This document shows, one piece after another, positions 44,460 to 53,838 of a stretch of 64,000 nt of DNA. The DNA comes from a bacterium. GTDB lineage: Bacteria; Vulcanimicrobiota; Xenobia; Xenobiales; JADMJV01. The notes beneath the pieces are model-generated. The model did no database searches, was not told the origin of the DNA, and was given only the letters and a program-made list of their open reading frames with translations. The position numbers and the translations under genes were made by a program. The first letter of the stretch is position 1. Every line of letters begins with the position of its first letter. Where the stretch lies: contig JADMJV010000032.1 of assembly GCA_018780265.1 (NCBI GenBank), positions 20,453 through 84,452 of the forward strand, in the 5' to 3' direction.

Positions 44460-46672
44460 CGCTCGGCCAGGCCGGCTCGCGGCACACGCTGCAACACCTG
44501 GGCCACTCTGGCAGACAGACGAACTTCATCGACCGGTTTCAACAAGAATTCGTCGGCACCACAATCCAACCCTCGCAGGCCGTCCGGGCCGGCTTCCATC
44601 AAAAGTATCACTTGAGTCATGGCCGTCTGCAGTCGGGAACGCAACTCTCCTACCAGGGCGCCAGCGTCGAGTCCAGGCGTGTCCCCGTCCAGCACGAGAA
44701 CATCCGGGACGTGGCGCCCAATCATGTCGCGCGCATGGTCGGGACGGGTGGCCTTGAATAGCTTGTAGTCTTTATCCAGGCGCAGCTCCAGGCTGTCCAA
44801 AAGCTGCTGGTCACCGCTCAGCAGCAAAACCCCGGCGCGGAGCGTCTCGGGCTCGACCTCGTAAACCCGTTTTGCCACCGCGGGCAACGACAACGGTGCC
44901 ACTGGCCGGGTCGGGACCTCGGCCGCCAGTACTCTCTTGCAGCCTGGGCAAAACAGCCAGGTTGCCTGCACCGGACGCCGGCACCCCGGGCAGACTCGGT
45001 CCATGTCCTGGCCGCAATAGACGCATACCGACAGGTCGCCCGGAACACTGGCCGAGCATGAGCCACAAACACGCCCTCCCACCTGGCGCACGGTAATCAC
45101 CCGCAGCACCTCTTCCAGGGAAGTGTGACCCTGAGAGCACTTGGCCAGGCCGTCCTCCAGAAGGCTGCGCATCCCTTCCTGGCGGGCCACCACTTCCAAT
45201 TCGGCCTCAGAGTTGCCCGCCAGCAGCATTTCGCGCAGGCGGTCGGTGACCAATACCATTTCAAACAGTCCCAAGCGGCCCTTGTAGCCAACATAGCGGC
45301 ACTGGTCGCAGCCCACGGGTTCGCGGTATTCGCAGTCCGGGGACAGCCCGGCCAAAGCCAGCAATCGGACGGCTCCTTCACTCACCGAAGCAGGTTTGCA
45401 ACAATGCGGACACAGGCGTCTGACCAGTCTCTGAGCGATGACACATAGCAGCGAAGAGGCCAGCAGATAGGGGGCCACTCCCATCAGCACCAGTCGCCCC
45501 AAAGTAGAAAGGGCGTCGTTGGTGTGCAGCGTCGATAGCACAAGGTGGCCGGTTTGGGCGGCCTGAACGGCAATTTCGGCGGTTTCCAGGTCGCGAATCT
45601 CGCCGATCAGCACCACGTCCGGGTCTTGCCGCAAGATCGAGCGCAGCGCGGCCGCAAAGGTCAATCCGGCGCGCACGTTGACCTGAACCTGGCTGACTCC
45701 GCTCAGTTGGTATTCTACCGGATCTTCCACGGTGATAATGTTGTCCGACTCTTCATTGAGGCGCACCAGGGCCGAATATAGGGTTGAAGTCTTGCCTGAC
45801 CCGGTGGGTCCTGTGCATAAGATCATGCCCTGACTGGCTGCCAGAACGCGAGTCAGCTTTTCAAAGTCCAGCGGGCTAAAGCCCAGTCGCTCCACTTCGA
45901 CCACCACGGCTTTGCTGTCCAATATTCGCAACACCACTCGTTCCCCCCGAAAGGTTGGCAACGAACTCACGCGCAGGTCCACCTCGCGCCCCTCAATCAG
46001 GGCCCTGGCCCGCCCGTCCTGGGGTTTGCGCGTCTCCGAGATATCGATGCCGGCCATCAACTTCAGGCGACTCAAACAGGCGCTCTGCACCCTCTTGGGT
46101 AGTTCTACAATGGTGCGCAGCGAACCGTCCAGACGATAGCGCACGCGCAAAGTCGTCTTTTGGGGCTCCACATGGATATCCGAGGCGCCCATCCGGATGG
46201 CGTCGCCGATAATCGAGTTGACCAGTTGAATGACCGGCCCCTTGGTCTCCTGGTCTTCCTCCTCGTTTTGGACTTCTTCGGGCTCCGTCTCCAGGTAGGT
46301 GATCCCCTCCACATCGGGGATCCGCTGCAGCAGCGAATCGATCGAATTCTCATTTTGGCCCAGTCGTCCGGCCAGCGCTTCCAGGATTTCTCGACTCATG
46401 GCGACCACGGGAAGCACCCGGCAACCAGTGATCTGGCGCACAATGTCCTCGCCCACCACGTCGAGCGGGTCGGCCATAGCCAGAGTCAATTCAAAGCCCT
46501 GGCGGCTCAGGGGCAGGACCCGGTAGTTGAGCAGCACCTCATGCGGCATCGCTTTCAGCAGTTCCTGGTCGACCATTTCGGCGCTCAGGCGCACCGCGCT
46601 CAGGCCGCGCGAGCGGGCCAATTCAAGACACTGCTCCCACTCCGGGTCGGGGTTGACAGACGGTGACTCCAT
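44456..46672 (-). CDS. PilB/GspE-type ATPase with zinc ribbons and a degenerate receiver
   Basis: Traffic ATPase of 738 residues from ATG 46672. N-domain about 10-130, Walker A GPTGSGKT 288-295, Asp box IITVEDPVEY, Walker B DVVLIGEIRD, His box STLHTNDA, and the usual zinc site (CPHC, CDQC). After the ATPase come four CxxC pairs (C536/539, 550/553, 561/564, 575/578), a double zinc ribbon. A receiver-like domain (about 613-730) keeps D662 and K712 but has SGD where the acidic pair should be. TTG 46777 is a longer start but would overlap the divergent lipoprotein gene. Which pilus or secretion system it drives is unknown. Confidence 0.88.
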   Translation of the reverse strand: MESPSVNPDPEWEQCLELARSRGLSAVRLSAEMVDQELLKAMPHEVLLNYRVLPLSRQGFELTLAMADPLDVVGEDIVRQITGCRVLPVVAMSREILEALAGRLGQNENSIDSLLQRIPDVEGITYLETEPEEVQNEEEDQETKGPVIQLVNSIIGDAIRMGASDIHVEPQKTTLRVRYRLDGSLRTIVELPKRVQSACLSRLKLMAGIDISETRKPQDGRARALIEGREVDLRVSSLPTFRGERVVLRILDSKAVVVEVERLGFSPLDFEKLTRVLAASQGMILCTGPTGSGKTSTLYSALVRLNEESDNIITVEDPVEYQLSGVSQVQVNVRAGLTFAAALRSILRQDPDVVLIGEIRDLETAEIAVQAAQTGHLVLSTLHTNDALSTLGRLVLMGVAPYLLASSLLCVIAQRLVRRLCPHCCKPASVSEGAVRLLALAGLSPDCEYREPVGCDQCRYVGYKGRLGLFEMVLVTDRLREMLLAGNSEAELEVVARQEGMRSLLEDGLAKCSQGHTSLEEVLRVITVRQVGGRVCGSCSASVPGDLSVCVYCGQDMDRVCPGCRRPVQATWLFCPGCKRVLAAEVPTRPVAPLSLPAVAKRVYEVEPETLRAGVLLLSGDQQLLDSLELRLDKDYKLFKATRPDHARDMIGRHVPDVLVLDGDTPGLDAGALVGELRSRLQTAMTQVILLMEAGPDGLRGLDCGADEFLLKPVDEVRLSARVAQVLQRVPRAGLAER

Positions 46673-46766
46673 TCCCTGGGGGTTCGATCCTTCCGGGTCT
46701 AGACCTTGGTCGAGAAGGCGGTGATCAGGGAGGCTCCTTGGACCCAACGTGGTATTCGGATCCTCC

Positions 46767-47636
46767 GTGAAGCTCAACGCGCTGAATCTATGGTTCTGGG
46801 GTGCCGCACTGCTATTGCTGGTCGCTGGATGTGGCAGTCAAGCCGCCCTGTCGGGCGTGGCCCCGACTTCACAGGCTGCGGCTCCCGTTCTAACGGCTGC
46901 CGGTCGCCTGGAACTGCTCAGCCCGAGCAACTACTTGGGTCCGGTTTCGAAGTTCAGGCTTACCGGTTTTGACCAGGCCGGCCAGGTCGTGTTTGGCCCC
47001 AGCGAAGTCGACCCTGCGAACAAGCTGGAGATTTTCGCGCCTCTCACCATGACTTCGCTGCAGATCCTGCTGGTGTCAGCGGATCGGATTGTGGGTGGGT
47101 TGTCTATCCCTGCCACCGTCGTTCCCAACACGCTCACTTCGTTGCGCCTCCCCAATTTTGTCGCTTTGGGGAATGATCTGACAACAGGTGACTTTGATTC
47201 TGACATTGGCCCCATCGAACCGTCGGATAGAGCAGCCTTTTCGACCACAAGTAAACGGTGGTTTACAGCCGGGCAACTGGACGTGTTGTTGGACTTTGAC
47301 CTGACCAGGCCCGGAAGTGTTGGGCTAGAAAGGTCCGATCCGGGTGTCTATCTCGTACGGGTCGGGGGACGCTACCTTCTCGACTACCTACTGACGGTGG
47401 ACAATATGGACTTCTGGCTCAGGCTTGAAGATGCCAGTCGCAGGTCGTTGCCCCAGGCGGCCACCTCTGGCAGAGGCTCGGGACGGTTTGTCGTATCTCT
47501 ACAGCAAATCGTGGACCTGCAAGCGGGAAGTAGCGTTCGACTTTTCGCTCAAGCCAGAACTCCCGGCGGATACGTCGAGCGCGGCGAGTTTAGTGCCATA
47601 CGAATCGGCACGCCGGTTTCACCTCCCCCGCCCTGA
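46767..47636 (+). CDS. Predicted lipoprotein of unknown function
   Basis: 289 residues beginning MKLNALNLWFWGAALLLLVAGCGS: a lipoprotein signal with lipobox LVAGC. The mature part is beta-rich, with early AGRLELLSPSNYLGPVSKF and a C-terminal SVRLFAQARTPGG, perhaps Ig-like folds. GTG 46767 is preferred over the frame start at 46749. Divergent from the PilB-like gene and upstream of the kinase/receiver pair (64-nt gap). No family recognised. Confidence 0.7.
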   Translation: MKLNALNLWFWGAALLLLVAGCGSQAALSGVAPTSQAAAPVLTAAGRLELLSPSNYLGPVSKFRLTGFDQAGQVVFGPSEVDPANKLEIFAPLTMTSLQILLVSADRIVGGLSIPATVVPNTLTSLRLPNFVALGNDLTTGDFDSDIGPIEPSDRAAFSTTSKRWFTAGQLDVLLDFDLTRPGSVGLERSDPGVYLVRVGGRYLLDYLLTVDNMDFWLRLEDASRRSLPQAATSGRGSGRFVVSLQQIVDLQAGSSVRLFAQARTPGGYVERGEFSAIRIGTPVSPPPP

Positions 47637-47700
47637 TATTTCAACGGGCGGACAGGAAATCATAGATCTCTCGGGCGAAGTTCAAGGCACAGGAGCAGAC

Positions 47701-48600
47701 ATGCGAGTAGAAGTTACCCGGGCCCTACAACTGGATCAGCGCCAGCAAACTCAATTGGATTTGCATTCATTCCTCAATGTGCTCAACGTGCTCAGTGGCG
47801 ATTTGCTACTCTTTCACGACGCCGCTGGCCGCGAGCCCTTTGCAGCAACGCTAGAGGCGTGTTACCAGGTCAGTGACACGTTTCAGAGCGACCCGTCCCT
47901 GGGCCGCGTGCTGCAGCAGTTTGAGAAACTCCGCCAGCAGTTTTCCCTCGACTGCCAGGCCAACCAGGTTCTGGCCAACAGTCTCGAAGTGGCCGTCAAA
48001 GAGCAGTGGGACAACCTCCAGTCGGTGGTGGCCGTGCTCGACATCCGTTACGCCGAGATGAAAGCTCGTCTGCAGGCCAGTGATGGCTGGATCACGTTCC
48101 ATCTGCCCGGCCTGCGCCGCGAAATTGAGGCCTTTCTGGGGGTGGTCGAGAAGAACAGCCTGGGTCGCTACCACATCGTCACCAATGTGGCTTGCAAAAA
48201 ACCTCGCGACTACCTGGTTCATCTCCAATTCGCCAGCCTGCACGAGGAAGAAATGGACATGCCCGGCGTGCTCAAAGATGTCCTCCGCGACCTGCTCGCC
48301 AACGCCCGAAAGTATACCGAACCAGGCGGTACTATCGAAGTGGGCCTGGCCGAAACTCAGGCCTGCATCCGCCTGGTGGTCAAAGACAACGGACGCGGTA
48401 TTCCCGAAGATCAACTGCAGCAGGTCGTGGAATTTGGCTTTCGCGGTCGCAATGTGGCCGCTCACGAGACCAAGGGGGCCGGTTTTGGTCTCACCAAAGC
48501 CTACTGGGTGGCCCGCCACTATCAAGGCAAGATGTGGATCGAGTCAGCCGAGCAGGCCGGCACCACTATCACCATCGAAATTCCCCGCAGGCCTGCTTGA
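47701..48600 (+). CDS. Histidine kinase without sensor domain
   Basis: 299 residues, cytoplasmic. A His-containing helix near the N-terminus (LDLHSFLNVLNVL, H22) is a non-standard H-box. A helical region of unknown role spans about 50-180. The HATPase domain, about 185-299, has N-box DLLANARKYTEPGG, G1 VKDNGRGIPED and G2 KGAGFGLTKAYWV. GGAG lies 5 nt before ATG 47701. The downstream receiver gene starts 4 nt after its stop, so they are a pair. Upstream in-frame codons overlap the lipoprotein gene and are not used. Confidence 0.83.
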   Translation: MRVEVTRALQLDQRQQTQLDLHSFLNVLNVLSGDLLLFHDAAGREPFAATLEACYQVSDTFQSDPSLGRVLQQFEKLRQQFSLDCQANQVLANSLEVAVKEQWDNLQSVVAVLDIRYAEMKARLQASDGWITFHLPGLRREIEAFLGVVEKNSLGRYHIVTNVACKKPRDYLVHLQFASLHEEEMDMPGVLKDVLRDLLANARKYTEPGGTIEVGLAETQACIRLVVKDNGRGIPEDQLQQVVEFGFRGRNVAAHETKGAGFGLTKAYWVARHYQGKMWIESAEQAGTTITIEIPRRPA

Positions 48601-48603
48601 GTT

Positions 48604-49005
48604 GTGGCCGACGAGGAGAGTTCGCTTCGCATCGGAGTTTTTGACGACAGCAACACGGCCCGCATGGTGACCCAGCGTTTGCTGACTCGGGCCGGCTATC
48701 AGGCCTTCCTTGTGGAAAGTGTTAGCCAGTTGCTGCAAGTGATCGAGCAGCTCGACCTGTTATTGATGGACCTCTCCCTGGGCGACGAAGATGGACGCGA
48801 GGTGGCTCGCACGCTCCGTCAACGGGGCGGCGCGGCGGCCCGGTTGCCCCTGATTGCGGTCACCGCTTTCGCCGATCCCCAACTCAAGAACGAACTGCAA
48901 GAAGCTGGCTTTGCCGATTACCTTCACAAGCCGTTTCGCCCTCAGGAACTCTACGACAAAATCGAGCGTTGGGCCAACCTCAGCCCTCCAGACTTAGCAG
49001 GTTGA
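48604..49005 (+). CDS. Single-domain response regulator
   Basis: 133 residues, receiver only: acidic pair in GVFDDSNTARM, phosphoacceptor in LLMDLSLGDEDG, T in AVTAF and K in HKPF. GTG 48604 lies 4 nt after the stop of its partner kinase. With no output domain it must act by protein contact or in a relay. Its 3' end overlaps the convergent pilB stop by 26 bases. Confidence 0.87.
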   Translation: MADEESSLRIGVFDDSNTARMVTQRLLTRAGYQAFLVESVSQLLQVIEQLDLLLMDLSLGDEDGREVARTLRQRGGAAARLPLIAVTAFADPQLKNELQEAGFADYLHKPFRPQELYDKIERWANLSPPDLAG

Positions 49006-50620
49006 GCGCCTCCTGCACACTGGTCATCCCCTTGGCCACCTTGCTGGCCAGGCTGTCTCTGATCGGGAAAAAGCTCCCCTCGGCCGCCGCAATGCTGGGG
49101 ATTTCCTGGGCCTGGGCTTCGGGCACGCGACGTAGGGCGGGCGAAAAGTCCAGCAGTTCGTGCACGGCCACACGACCTTTGTAGCCGGAGCCGTTGCATT
49201 CTTTGCAGCCCTGGGCCCGAAAGATGGGTACCTCATCTGAGGCAATTCCCAGCGCCTGGAGCATCTGCTGACTGGGAGGCGCTAATTCCCTGCAACTCTT
49301 GCACAGTTTGCGCACCAGGCGTTGGGCCAGAACCCCGTTTAGGGCGGCCTGCAGTTGATAGAGAGGGATCCCCATGTCCATCAAGCGGGTGATGGCTTGA
49401 GGGGCGTCGTTGGTGTGCAGCGTGGAAAACATTTGATGGCCGGTCAAAGCAGCCCGAATGGCGATTTGGGCCGATTCCAGGTCGCGAATTTCGCCCACCA
49501 GTACCACGTCCGGGTCGTGGCGCAACACCGCCCTCAGTCCCTGGGCAAAGGTGTAGCCGATCTCGGGCTGCACTTGAATCTGGGTCACATTGGGCAACTG
49601 ATACTCGACCGGGTCTTCCAAGGTTATGATCTTCTTGCTCAGATCCATAATTTTATTCAAAGTCGCGTAGAGGGTGGTGGATTTTCCCGACCCGGTGGGC
49701 CCCGTCACCAGCACCACTCCGTGGGGACGAGTTAGAATGAGTTCGTAGCGTTTCAGCAGTTCGGGCTCAAACCCCAACGACTTCAGGTCCATCTGGACCG
49801 CGTGCGGGTTAAGAATGCGCATCACGATTCCTTCCCCGTGCAGATTGGGAATCACCGATACCCGCAGGTCGTACTTCTTTTCGTCTACCAAAATACTGGC
49901 GCGGCCGTCCTGGGGTATGCGCCGCTCGGCAATATCCAGGCCCGAAGAGATCTTGATGCGTGAAACGATGGCTTCATAAATCGCACGCGGCGGTCCCGCA
50001 AATTCCCTCAGGTGGCCGTCGATTCGATAGCGCAACAACACCTTGTCCGCAAAGGGCTCAATGTGCAGGTCGCTGGAACCCAGCCGTATAGACTGCGTGA
50101 TCAGGTGGTCGACCAGTTTGACCGTGGGGATTTCTCGGTTTTCCAGCACCTCGGTTTTCTGCTGCAGCCCTTTGTCTTCTTTGACCGCAGCGGTGATGGC
50201 ATTGAGGGTCTGGTTGGACTGCTCGCTGGAGAGTAGAAAGCGGGTCAGAGCCTCATCGATTTCACTGGCCAGGGCCACAACCGGTTCCACCACCAGCCCC
50301 GTCAACTGGGCCACAAAGTCCTGGGCTTGCAGGTTCTCGGGGTCACTGGTGGCCAGATAGAGATGGTCGTCCACTCGAAAGAGAGGAATGGCCCTAACCC
50401 TACGCGCTTGCTGCTCGGTCAACAGGCGCACCACATTGAGGTCTGGCTGGTATCGGCGCAGAGACAGGGAGGGGCATTGGTAGTAGACCGACTCCACTCG
50501 AAGTATCTCCTCGGCGCTGCACCAGTTCTTCTCGATCAGCCTCTCACAAGGGTCTTCGTCATGGGCCAGGGCTTGCAACTGCTCGGCGCTGAGCGGTAGC
50601 TCTTGCAACCATGCCTTCAC
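48980..50620 (-). CDS. pilB: Type IV pilus extension ATPase PilB
   Basis: 546 residues. N-terminal GspE/MshEN-like domain about 1-130, Walker A GPTGSGKS at 307-314, Asp box IITLEDPVEY, Walker B DVVLVGEIRD, His box FSTLHTNDA, and the zinc CxxC pairs (CKSC, CKEC). It powers pilin polymerisation at the inner-membrane platform. GTG 50620 overlaps the pilM stop (GTGA), so the TTG three codons earlier is unlikely. Last gene of pilC-minor pilins-pilM-pilB. The C-terminus has a normal end, unlike the second ATPase at 44.5 kb. Confidence 0.92.
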   Translation of the reverse strand: MKAWLQELPLSAEQLQALAHDEDPCERLIEKNWCSAEEILRVESVYYQCPSLSLRRYQPDLNVVRLLTEQQARRVRAIPLFRVDDHLYLATSDPENLQAQDFVAQLTGLVVEPVVALASEIDEALTRFLLSSEQSNQTLNAITAAVKEDKGLQQKTEVLENREIPTVKLVDHLITQSIRLGSSDLHIEPFADKVLLRYRIDGHLREFAGPPRAIYEAIVSRIKISSGLDIAERRIPQDGRASILVDEKKYDLRVSVIPNLHGEGIVMRILNPHAVQMDLKSLGFEPELLKRYELILTRPHGVVLVTGPTGSGKSTTLYATLNKIMDLSKKIITLEDPVEYQLPNVTQIQVQPEIGYTFAQGLRAVLRHDPDVVLVGEIRDLESAQIAIRAALTGHQMFSTLHTNDAPQAITRLMDMGIPLYQLQAALNGVLAQRLVRKLCKSCRELAPPSQQMLQALGIASDEVPIFRAQGCKECNGSGYKGRVAVHELLDFSPALRRVPEAQAQEIPSIAAAEGSFFPIRDSLASKVAKGMTSVQEALNLLSLEG

Positions 50621-51633
50621 GAGCGGCAAACCAGTCCCAGAGCCGTATCGTACAACACGATATCAGAAGGACTGGTGGCCGAACTGGCTTTCAGCTTTTG
50701 CCATTGTTGTCGGGCCACCGGCAATTGCAAAAAATCCCCCAAACGCTCCGGCAATCCCTTCCAGAGGGCCGATCCGCCCGTCAGCACCACTCGCTGGGCG
50801 GCCCAGTGGGGAAACTTCTTGGCCGCGTAATCCAGCGACCGCTTCACCTCGCCCAGCCATTTGTGCACGAAAGACTCGATGTGAAAGTCTTTCTCGCCCA
50901 CATCGTAGGCCAGCTTCATCTCCTCTGCTTCCGCCCAACTGACCTGTTGCCCCATCTGGAAGGCGTAGGTAAAGTCGCTGCCGGCGATGCGAAAATCTCG
51001 CGAAAAGTAGGGGCTGCCCCCTTTGAGCAAGACCACGGTGGTGGTTCGAAAACCGCAACTGACCAGGGCGCACACCTCATCGGTCGTCTGGGGCTGGTTG
51101 CGAGTCAGGCCTCGGATCATGGCCAGCAGGGCGGGCTCGCAGCCCGCAATTTCCAAACCGGTTTGAGAGAGCATCTTGGTCTGAGCATCCAGGGCGCTTT
51201 TAGGCGCGGCCACAAAGAAAATACCCCTGCCTCCCGCCTGTTGGGCGGCAGCCACAGGCACCGTAAAAACCCTCACTTCGCTGAGTGGATGAGGAATTTC
51301 GCGAGCCACCGCCGTGGGAATGGCCACTTCCAACTGGGCCGCCGTCAAGGCGGGAAACTCCAGATAGCCGGCCGACAGAGAGGGTCCCGCCAGGGCCAGG
51401 TAGATCCGCCAGTGAGACCCTGATTTCACCTGCGCGATCTGGCCCATTAGTTCGTGAATTCGCTGGCCCAGGGCAGCCCCGGTCAGTTCTGCTTCGCGCT
51501 GCGTGCGGGCCGGACAAAGCACCCCATGCGAAACGGTGCAGGAGGCTCCCGAAGTTTCCAGGCTGCAAAACTTGACCGAGTGTCCTCCCACATCCAGGCC
51601 CAGAGGAACTTTCTTGCTCCAAAACACTTTCAC
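50617..51633 (-). CDS. pilM: Type IV pilus assembly protein PilM
   Basis: Actin-like cytoplasmic ATPase of 338 residues that links the pilus motor to PilN in the membrane. It opens KKVPLGLDVGGHSVKFCSL (the PilM phosphate-1 strand), continues with EIPHPLSEVRV and AAPKSALDAQ, and has VLTGGSALWKGLPERL near the end. GTG 51633. The usual pilN, pilO, pilP and pilQ genes do not follow in this operon, so they must be elsewhere or replaced. Confidence 0.88.
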   Translation of the reverse strand: MKVFWSKKVPLGLDVGGHSVKFCSLETSGASCTVSHGVLCPARTQREAELTGAALGQRIHELMGQIAQVKSGSHWRIYLALAGPSLSAGYLEFPALTAAQLEVAIPTAVAREIPHPLSEVRVFTVPVAAAQQAGGRGIFFVAAPKSALDAQTKMLSQTGLEIAGCEPALLAMIRGLTRNQPQTTDEVCALVSCGFRTTTVVLLKGGSPYFSRDFRIAGSDFTYAFQMGQQVSWAEAEEMKLAYDVGEKDFHIESFVHKWLGEVKRSLDYAAKKFPHWAAQRVVLTGGSALWKGLPERLGDFLQLPVARQQWQKLKASSATSPSDIVLYDTALGLVCRS

Positions 51634-51666
51634 GGGTTCGCACGTAGCCCTGGTGTTCCTGCGCCC

Positions 51667-52905
51667 CTACCAGCGCTGGCGAAACAGCACCTGCAACTCG
51701 CCGGGAGCGCCGCTCGATCCCGCGCCCAGCGAAAAGTCGCGCAGAGCCTCGTCATAGTGAACGTTGGCCGAGCCCTGCAAAGTAACTTGCTTGCCCACCA
51801 CCGAGCCGTACAGGGTGGCCGAATTCTCCATTTTGACGCGCGCTCCCGGCCCATAGACAATGCCGGTCAAAATGGTCCCGCCCGACTGTTCATACTCGGC
51901 CCCGTCGGCCAGATACACCTGCAGCAGAGTGGGCTTGTTGGACGGGCTGGAGAAGTTTGCCCCGTTGTTCAGAGCGAAGTTGTCAGCCACGTAAATCTTA
52001 ACCGGTGCGTCACTGGCCACTGCTATTTGGGCACCACCGTTTAGTTCCACCTCGTTAAAAACATACACCCCGGCCGCCAACTTCACCCGCGCTCCTCCGT
52101 TGACTTCCAGTTTGTCGTAGTTGCCTGGAGTCAGCGTTTTGTCTTTGTTGCCCAGCTTCACGTCCAGCTTGCCGGGGGGGCCGGGCAATTCCACGACTGG
52201 CAATTGCAGCGGGGTGGTTTGCAGGCTGGCCGAGTTGTAGAAGTTGCCCCAATCTCGCCAGATCGTAAAGGGCTTGCCTACGGTGGTGGTCTTGCTGGCC
52301 GGGTCGGGCTCCAAAGTTCCCTTGGGGCCCACCGATATGCTGCCTTCCAGCTTGGACCCGCCCAGCAACCGCACCGAACCGGCCGTCACCGAGTTGGTCA
52401 CCAGCGTGCCCAGCTTGTGCAGGTCTTTGTACTTGCCGGTTCGACTGTCGTAGGAGTCCAGCCCACTGCCGTTGGAGAAGACCACCGACTCGCCGAAAAT
52501 CCCGGGCAGGCCCTTCAATCCCGAAGTGCCCGGCCGCACCAACGCCCCCGAGCGTCGCAGCGAACTGCCGCGAACTTGTCCCGCAGCCAGCACAAACAAA
52601 CAGCCCTGCGGGATGGCCTGACCGTCGGGCATACGACTTTCGCCCTTGAGCACCTGTACCGAAAACTGCTCTGGTCCGTCGGCCAGCCTGGAGGTGGTTT
52701 GACCGCTATAGGTAGGGTTGCTGGCCAGTTGCTGCAAGGCCATTACCAGTCCGCCATCTGCAGCCGTCTGGGCCTGCTCGTAATGGACACGATTGATGGC
52801 CATGCGCAACTGTTGCCGGCTCATCGACTGCAGGGCAAAGGCCAACACCAGCAGCACAAAGGTCAGGCCCAGGGCCAGTGGCAGGATAAAGGCTTGCCGT
52901 CTCAG
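51667..52905 (-). CDS. PilX-like minor pilin-associated protein (cassette 3), probable CTG start
   Basis: About 412 residues: N-terminal hydrophobic helix (AFILPLALGLTFVLLVLAFAL) then a strand-rich extracellular body with PGNYDKLEVNGGARVKLAAG and VYVFNEVELNGGAQI, repeats that look like a right-handed beta-helix. No ATG, GTG or TTG sits in the right place. CTG at 52905 overlaps the previous stop as CTGA, matching the coupled overlaps elsewhere in the operon, with GGGGGT about 9 nt upstream. Upstream in-frame codons run inside the PilW-like gene. Third gene of the V-W-X cassette. Confidence 0.65.
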   Translation of the reverse strand: MRRQAFILPLALGLTFVLLVLAFALQSMSRQQLRMAINRVHYEQAQTAADGGLVMALQQLASNPTYSGQTTSRLADGPEQFSVQVLKGESRMPDGQAIPQGCLFVLAAGQVRGSSLRRSGALVRPGTSGLKGLPGIFGESVVFSNGSGLDSYDSRTGKYKDLHKLGTLVTNSVTAGSVRLLGGSKLEGSISVGPKGTLEPDPASKTTTVGKPFTIWRDWGNFYNSASLQTTPLQLPVVELPGPPGKLDVKLGNKDKTLTPGNYDKLEVNGGARVKLAAGVYVFNEVELNGGAQIAVASDAPVKIYVADNFALNNGANFSSPSNKPTLLQVYLADGAEYEQSGGTILTGIVYGPGARVKMENSATLYGSVVGKQVTLQGSANVHYDEALRDFSLGAGSSGAPGELQVLFRQRW

Positions 52906-53477
52906 TTTTGGGCTACCCCCGTAGACGTCATTTCCACCTGATAGCCCTGTGCATCTTGAGCCAGAATGCGCACCCGCAATCCCCCCGTGCCGCTGACGGT
53001 GGGCTGAAACTCCCGCACCGATCGGGCCAGCACCGTCCTGGTCCAGGTAGCGGCTGAGCCGGTGGGCCCGCTGCTCAATTCCCCCCCTTGAGTTACGGCC
53101 AGGATAAAGGCCCGGCTTGCTTCCCAAACGGTCCTGCTGGAGCTGTCCCAGCCAAAGGCCTGCCAACTGGACCACAGCGGTGAGCCCTGCACGTCCAGGC
53201 GGGCCACCGTAGAATTCACCGCCACGGGCAGTGGAAATACGATACCAGCGATCGACGAATCAAATCGCAAGGCGCTGGCTCTACTGCCGTGAAACTGGCT
53301 CAAGATGCGCAGCAGCGTGTTTTCTACCCCCAAAATCAATTCCTGACGACCTTCATAACGTCGATTTTGACGTATGGTATAGAGAAAAAAGCCGCTCATC
53401 AGGGTGGAGGCCAGGGCCATGAGAAAGATGGCCACCAGCGTCTCTATCCAGGTGAAGCCGCGTCTAGGGCGCCACAA
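52902..53477 (-). CDS. Prepilin-like protein, PilW type (cassette 3)
   Basis: 191 residues. MWRPRRG leader with Gly at the cleavage site, then FTWIETLVAIFLMALAST with Glu at mature position 5: a canonical prepilin. GTG 53477 overlaps the stop of the PilV-like gene by 14 bases. Ends in a short beta-rich segment (GLRVRILAQDAQGYQVEM). Confidence 0.82.
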   Translation of the reverse strand: MWRPRRGFTWIETLVAIFLMALASTLMSGFFLYTIRQNRRYEGRQELILGVENTLLRILSQFHGSRASALRFDSSIAGIVFPLPVAVNSTVARLDVQGSPLWSSWQAFGWDSSSRTVWEASRAFILAVTQGGELSSGPTGSAATWTRTVLARSVREFQPTVSGTGGLRVRILAQDAQGYQVEMTSTGVAQN

Positions 53478-53838
53478 AGGTTTTTAGCTCCAGCACATGA
53501 TTGCTTTTGCCGTCGTTCCAGCGCACCCGCGAATAGACCAGCAGCAGGTTGGCGCTGATTTTGACTTCCAGTTCCGGCCGATAGGTCAGACTGGATCGAC
53601 CCACCCGCTGTTGAATCGGCGTCAGTTTCTGTAAGCCCACCGTCGGATTAACGGTGCCGGCCCGCACCGCTTCCAGGCCTTCTCGGGCCAGCCGCAGACC
53701 CACCCGGATCTGGGTGGCCTGGGTGTAGCCGCGGTCGCTGGTATGCAGACTGGTCAGGGTGACCATGGCCGCCAGAAAGATGAGAAACAGGCCGACCACG
53801 GCCTCCATCATCAAAAATCCACGCCGCACTCCGGTCAC
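53464..53838 (-). CDS. Prepilin-like protein, PilV type (cassette 3)
   Basis: 124 residues. MTGVRRG leader, then FLMMEAVVGLFLIFLAAMVTL: cleavage after Gly and Glu at mature position 5. GTG 53838 overlaps the pilC stop as GTGA, so it is translationally coupled to the platform protein. Confidence 0.82.
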   Translation of the reverse strand: MTGVRRGFLMMEAVVGLFLIFLAAMVTLTSLHTSDRGYTQATQIRVGLRLAREGLEAVRAGTVNPTVGLQKLTPIQQRVGRSSLTYRPELEVKISANLLLVYSRVRWNDGKSNHVLELKTFVAP

